From Mytilus galloprovincialis (Eukaryota > Mollusca > Bivalvia > Mytilida > Mytilidae): a stretch of 64,000 nucleotides of DNA. The stretch covers positions 51,530,122 to 51,594,121 of the forward strand of contig NC_134849.1 in the NCBI RefSeq assembly GCF_965363235.1. The letters are read 5' to 3'. A program made the position numbers and the translations under genes. Of this stretch, positions 59,944-64,000 are shown in pieces. The first letter of the stretch is position 1, and each line of letters begins with the position of its first letter. The notes below the pieces were generated by a model. The model did no database searches. It saw nothing but the letters and a program-made list of their open reading frames with translations, and had not been told where the DNA came from.

Positions 59944-61486
59944 TCACGGTGGGTATGGTTGCCTGCGAGAGAACGTTCTGTGCTGGTGATTTGGTCCTGT
60001 CAGGTGCTGGTGGGTCCTGATTCTGTGCTGGTGGGTTTGTTTACATTGCATCAGAACGGCAATAAAACGACTGTTTTGTTGCTTATTTTTTCTCTGATGC
60101 GTCATAAGTACCATGCAAAGTATATTACAACAATATTATATTGCAAAAGTCGTGCAAGTTCCGGAATTGTCCTGACGCTGTGCTGGTGATAAGAAAAACG
60201 GTCCTGGTTCTGTGCTCCTATGTCCTGGTTCTGTGCCTTTATATTTTAGTTAAAAGTGGCATATATTCAAGATCATTGATGCTGTACTGTTATTGACTAA
60301 TTAACTGTTGTCTGCTTTCTTGAAATTGATATTGTTGTGAATCTGTTTACTGTTATTATGAGAGAAAAAATACCCCCATTTTTTTTATTTTTTTTTAAAT
60401 TAACTGTAATCTTATTTATTGGCCTGTTAATGGAACCCTTCTTGCCCCCTTTTAAGATAAGAAAATATGTTTACGATTTTCGGGATTACGATCATTTTGC
60501 AAGATCACCAAAATACGTTGTAATTTATACAATACTTATATAAAGTAGAAGATGTGGTATGTTTGTTGTCAATGGACAAATTTCCATAAGAAACCAAAGG
60601 AAGTATGTGTTAACAACCATACGTCATCGTACGACCTTCAACAATAACCCATAAAATAAAAATGTAAAAGTTTTGCATAAAAATGGAGAGCAAAAATATA
60701 GAACAAAGGACTTTAATTTTCTGAGCGTTTGAATCATATGTCTTTATCATCTTAAAACACATTTGTTTGTGAACAATTTAGTGCTGACTATAAGAATGAC
60801 AATAGTATTGCGGGTTTGTTTGTTTGGGGTTTTTTTTTGGGGGGGGGGGATAAGTTAGAGCGAGGTTACAGTGAAAGTTTTAAGCTTGGAATAGTTTCCC
60901 GTAAGATTTAAAAGTTGTATTTTAAAAGAAAAATGTATCTTATAGCTATTAAGAATCACTTGCTGTATCTGTAAGATTTTTTCAACATAATTTTTTTGTC
61001 TGAACGGTTATCAGGTATTTTTTTTCGAAAGTTCGATAAAACACTAAAAAAAAATTTACTATTTTATGAAAGGGCAGACTAGAATATGTCAATTTCAAAA
61101 TTTAAACTGATATCTCGTAGCTTCATACTACCAATTGAGTATAAAACAAGTATATAAGTTTAAAAAAGTTTTAGATTAAACACCTACATTTAACTTTAAA
61201 AGGTCATAACAGTTTAAAACAATACAAATCTACACACACAAAAAACTGGCTTAATTTCAACTGGTTATCAACCCGAATCGCTATAAGATCATATATAAGC
61301 TCACCTGTGTCAATGGGTCGTGTGAGGTTCATGTATTGTCTTGGCGTCCGCAATTACAAAAATATCTTTTCTGAAATTACTTGACCAAATGTTACCAAAT
61401 GATTTTTAAGAGTGAATCTAGGAAAAACAATATTAATCAACAAACATGACCACTGTCTGTTAAAATGTATTCGAGTTTTTAGTTAC

Positions 61487-61747
61487 AGCCGATTCCATTG
61501 AGTATGTAGGCAAATGTAATATCTTTGGTTAGCTTGCTTGTTAGCTAAACCGTGAAGTCATTGTTAGGTAAGGTATACTACCCTCCTTTCGAAGTAGCCT
61601 GGTCCTACAGACAGAAAGATGTGTCATTTGTCGCACTAGTCTACTCTTAAAGTAGGATAGTTTACATAACCTACAAATGACTTTTCTGTTCAGCAAGCAA
61701 GATAACCAAAGATATTCCCTTTGTCTACACACTAATTGAAATCGGCT
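61487..61747. repeat. Palindromic foldback element 1 inside the 4.04-kb element
   Basis: AGCCGATTCCATTGAGTATG at 61487 is inverted at AATTGAAATCGGCT ending 61747. The arms stay alignable for about 115-120 bases each (AATATCTTTGGTTAGCTTGC against its inverse near 61715), with a small centre near 61617. Confidence 0.85.
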
Positions 61748-62454
61748 TTAATATTGCAAAAGTTCAAGCAATTAGGGCAAAACTTACCGAGTAAAAAAAA
61801 TCAAAAGGCCAATGTCTATCTACCTTGGACATTTCAGAAAATTCAGATCAGATAACGAAACTGGGGCCAGCAACATTTATAAGCCATTTAAGATTTTGAC
61901 CCTCACAGTTTCAATTCACCACAAATATTCTCGTTACAACGAATCATGTTAAATACAAAAATACCAGTTGCAGCCTTTTGTTTATCTGTTAATATATGTA
62001 TACGGATAAAGTTATGAAAGGCAGCAGGGTCACCAGGGTGAGGAGTCCATGTCATCTGAAATAAATGCTAAGCATAGATCTAGAAAGCGACAAATAATCA
62101 TGACATTAAAAAAACTCTCTTCTTTTCGACTTTTTCGAACAAATTGACACATAAAATGAATTATATAGTATTGTTGAATTTTTAACTTGTGTTCAATTCA
62201 TTGGTTACACCTTTTACTAGGATAACAATCCTGTCAAGTATGAGCTGGGTAAAATATTTCAGAAAAGAAGATGGAAATTTGAAAGTTTCCGTGCGTCAGG
62301 TGCAACAACATACGAACAGCTAACATGCCTCGTCAGGGTGGAAGCTAAAAAGTCCACGAACATTTAATTTAAAACCTTTATTCGTTCCAACAAAGTTATT
62401 GAGATTTTGTGAGGATTTAACCATCTACGACAACAAGAATTGTTTTTTAGAATT

Positions 62455-62733
62455 TACAGCTCTTCTATAAATATATGCAAAGCAAACCATTGATCAAATA
62501 GCTTGCTATGATTGTTTGGATGTTTGTAAACGACAGGTAAGTAGTCTGTTTACTATATACTAGAATTTGTTTGGACAATAAACATTAACTCCAATTCCTA
62601 TCAGTTTGTGTTTGTCCAATCAAGTCCTAGTATGTATTGAAACTCCGCCTACCTATTGTTTGAAAACATTCAAGCAAACATAGCAAACAAGTCAATCAAA
62701 GTTTTTTTTGCATGCTTTTATAGAAGAGCTGTA
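62455..62733. repeat. Palindromic foldback element 2 inside the 4.04-kb element
   Basis: TACAGCTCTTCTATAAA at 62455 is inverted at TTTATAGAAGAGCTGTA ending 62733. The arms are alignable for about 125 bases (TAGCTTGCTATGATTGTTTG against its inverse near 62670). A separate sequence from foldback element 1. Confidence 0.85.
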
Positions 62734-64000
62734 CTATATAATGCAAAGAAGTGTTTAAGTCTTTCGCCAAAAAATACTATCAATTTCTTTTTGTCCTATT
62801 TAAACTTCCATACCATTTCCTTCCATTCATGATCATTAAATTGAACTGTAAAATATTTCTTGGTACCTTCTTAATTCCTTAAGTCTTATGTAAACATAAT
62901 TATGACAATAACTGTTGTGAGCACAAGATTCACTGCACACTTTTAAAGTTCTGCTTCATCAAACATTAAAATGTGAACTTAAGTTTTGAGACTTTTTTAA
63001 CGACACGATTGGGATTTTTGTATATGAGAACACGGTTTATCTATTAGTTGAAAATGCGGCTTTGAACTAGCTTTCAGTACCTGCGAGCATTCGTTGTTCA
63101 ATAATGTGTGTCTTTGTGTTATTATTTTATGTGATAAATTGTTGTGTTGGTACAACATTGTAACAATGAAGGAGGAAATGAGGAGGGTTGTTTGGGTGGA
63201 AGTGGGGAGGGGTATGCGGAGCGTTAACAAACATGTCTATGCGGCATGGGCTTTGATCATTGTTGAAGTATCAATGTAAGGGTCATTTAATATCTTAACA
63301 AAACTATTCTTATTTTAGATACTATATATTGTTATCTGATATTGGACGGAAGATGTTGCCTTTTTATGTAATTATGTAATACAAGTTACGATCATTTGAA
63401 AACACATGTTAAACAGCCAAATGGATGCACAAGAGCTAAAATAGGAGTCATAGATTCTATTGACAACAATTATCTGCCCAACTTTATTGATTTTGTAACA
63501 TTTGTTTCAAATATGACCAACTTCTTATCCAAAATCACCAGCACCGTATCAGGACCCACAAGCACAATGACAGGACCCACCATCACAGTATCAGGACATG
63601 AATAAATTGAGAAATGCTAAATTTTAATAAATTGCAATGTTTTTTCACAAAATAGTTTTGTCGTGTGGATTGCGGTATAGAAAGCGGACTCTATGAGCAT
63701 TTTTGTTTTATTTTTTCAGTTCTAGATTTTCTGAAAATGAGCATTTTTGTGTTACGCTTACTGAAACAGTTTAGAGGGTCAACTTTTTCATGGTTTACAT
63801 ATGAACCCATAAGAAACAAAATTGAAAAATCTCAACTGTTTTCTTCCATTTTTTATGAGTGAAAACGTCAAAAATTATCATTTTCGTCTTTGTTTACATT
63901 TTTTTTATTGATCATCAGCACCCGTCAGGACCGAATCACCAGCACAGAACGTTCTCTCGCAGGACAACCATACTCACCGTGATAATACCTCTAGCAAATG

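Larger units (their letters stand above)
59944..63982. mobile_element. 4.04-kb element with long terminal inverted repeats, TAA target, no ORF
   Basis: TCACGGTGGGTATGGTTG at 59944 pairs with CAACCATACTCACCGTGA ending at 63982. Similarity continues inward for at least 70 bp (GAGAGAACGTTCTGTGCTGG on both sides). Further inward, degenerate GGTCCTG...TGTGCTGGTG units continue the inverted similarity to about 60240 on the left and to about 63535 on the right. TAA flanks both ends (59941-59943, 63983-63985), and the element splits a family A repeat exactly there, confirming the borders. The interior holds two large palindromes and a diverged family B copy (60545-60660), but no transposase. A three-base TAA duplication suits PIF/Harbinger, but other superfamilies cannot be excluded. 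Confidence 0.82.

Noticed and set aside
59959-60189. 76-codon open frame at the left end of the 4.04-kb element
   Set aside because: It falls on the terminal inverted repeat and its GGTCCTG units; the right end has no matching frame, and no transposase motif is present.
59944-63982. hAT or TTAA-type assignment for the 4.04-kb element
   Set aside because: The split family A repeat leaves only a three-base TAA duplication, too short for hAT and not TTAA.

Overview
This is an AT-rich, intron-rich, repeat-dense stretch of animal nuclear DNA. It is most likely from a marine bivalve, and I judge it to be a mussel (Mytilus or a close relative). Three things support this: a secreted C1q-domain gene of the kind expanded in bivalves, a cluster of six-exon goose-type (g-type, GH23) lysozyme genes, and several short dispersed repeat families that I recognise from mussel sequence. 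The species call is inference.

Layout. 0.6-5.6 kb: a four-exon C1q-domain gene (+) whose intron 2 carries a 1.56-kb hAT-like element with an 8-bp target duplication. 7.3-16.3 kb: duplicated DNA with no intact gene. It includes a decayed lone lysozyme exon 4 (12.7 kb), a TA-flanked 875-bp inverted-repeat element and several repeat copies. 16.9-25.1 kb: one hAT-like element, marked by its two ends and a near-perfect 8-bp duplication, split by a LINE of the I group. The LINE has a zinc-knuckle ORF1 and an endonuclease/reverse transcriptase/RNase H ORF2, both broken. 25.85-31.8 kb: intact g-type lysozyme gene 1 (-). 33.3-40.0 kb: lysozyme copy 2 (-), a pseudogene with a premature stop and a lost splice donor. 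Its introns hold a LINE tail, a 38-bp tandem array built from its own exon 2, and a Helitron-like element. 41.2-46.6 kb: a 2.2-kb insertion with 455-bp direct terminal repeats, a duplicated block and a minisatellite. 47.7-54.7 kb: intact g-type lysozyme gene 3 (+), its introns full of inverted-repeat elements. 55-64 kb: no gene recognised; tandem repeats, a TTAA element, known mussel repeats, and a 4.04-kb inverted-repeat element bounded by TAA that contains two large palindromes.

How the genes fit together. All recognisable host genes are innate-immune effectors or recognition proteins: secreted lysozymes that cut peptidoglycan, and a secreted C1q-like lectin. The lysozymes share intron phases (1,1,1,0,1), a six-cysteine pattern and the three expected acidic residues. 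They arose by local duplication, with copies in every state from intact through pseudogene to a single decayed exon. Copy-specific insertions leave empty sites that order the events. I found no prokaryotic genes, RNA genes or CRISPR. The most unusual objects are the 4.04-kb inverted-repeat element, the direct-repeat insertion with non-canonical ends, and the 38-bp array that multiplies a splice acceptor.
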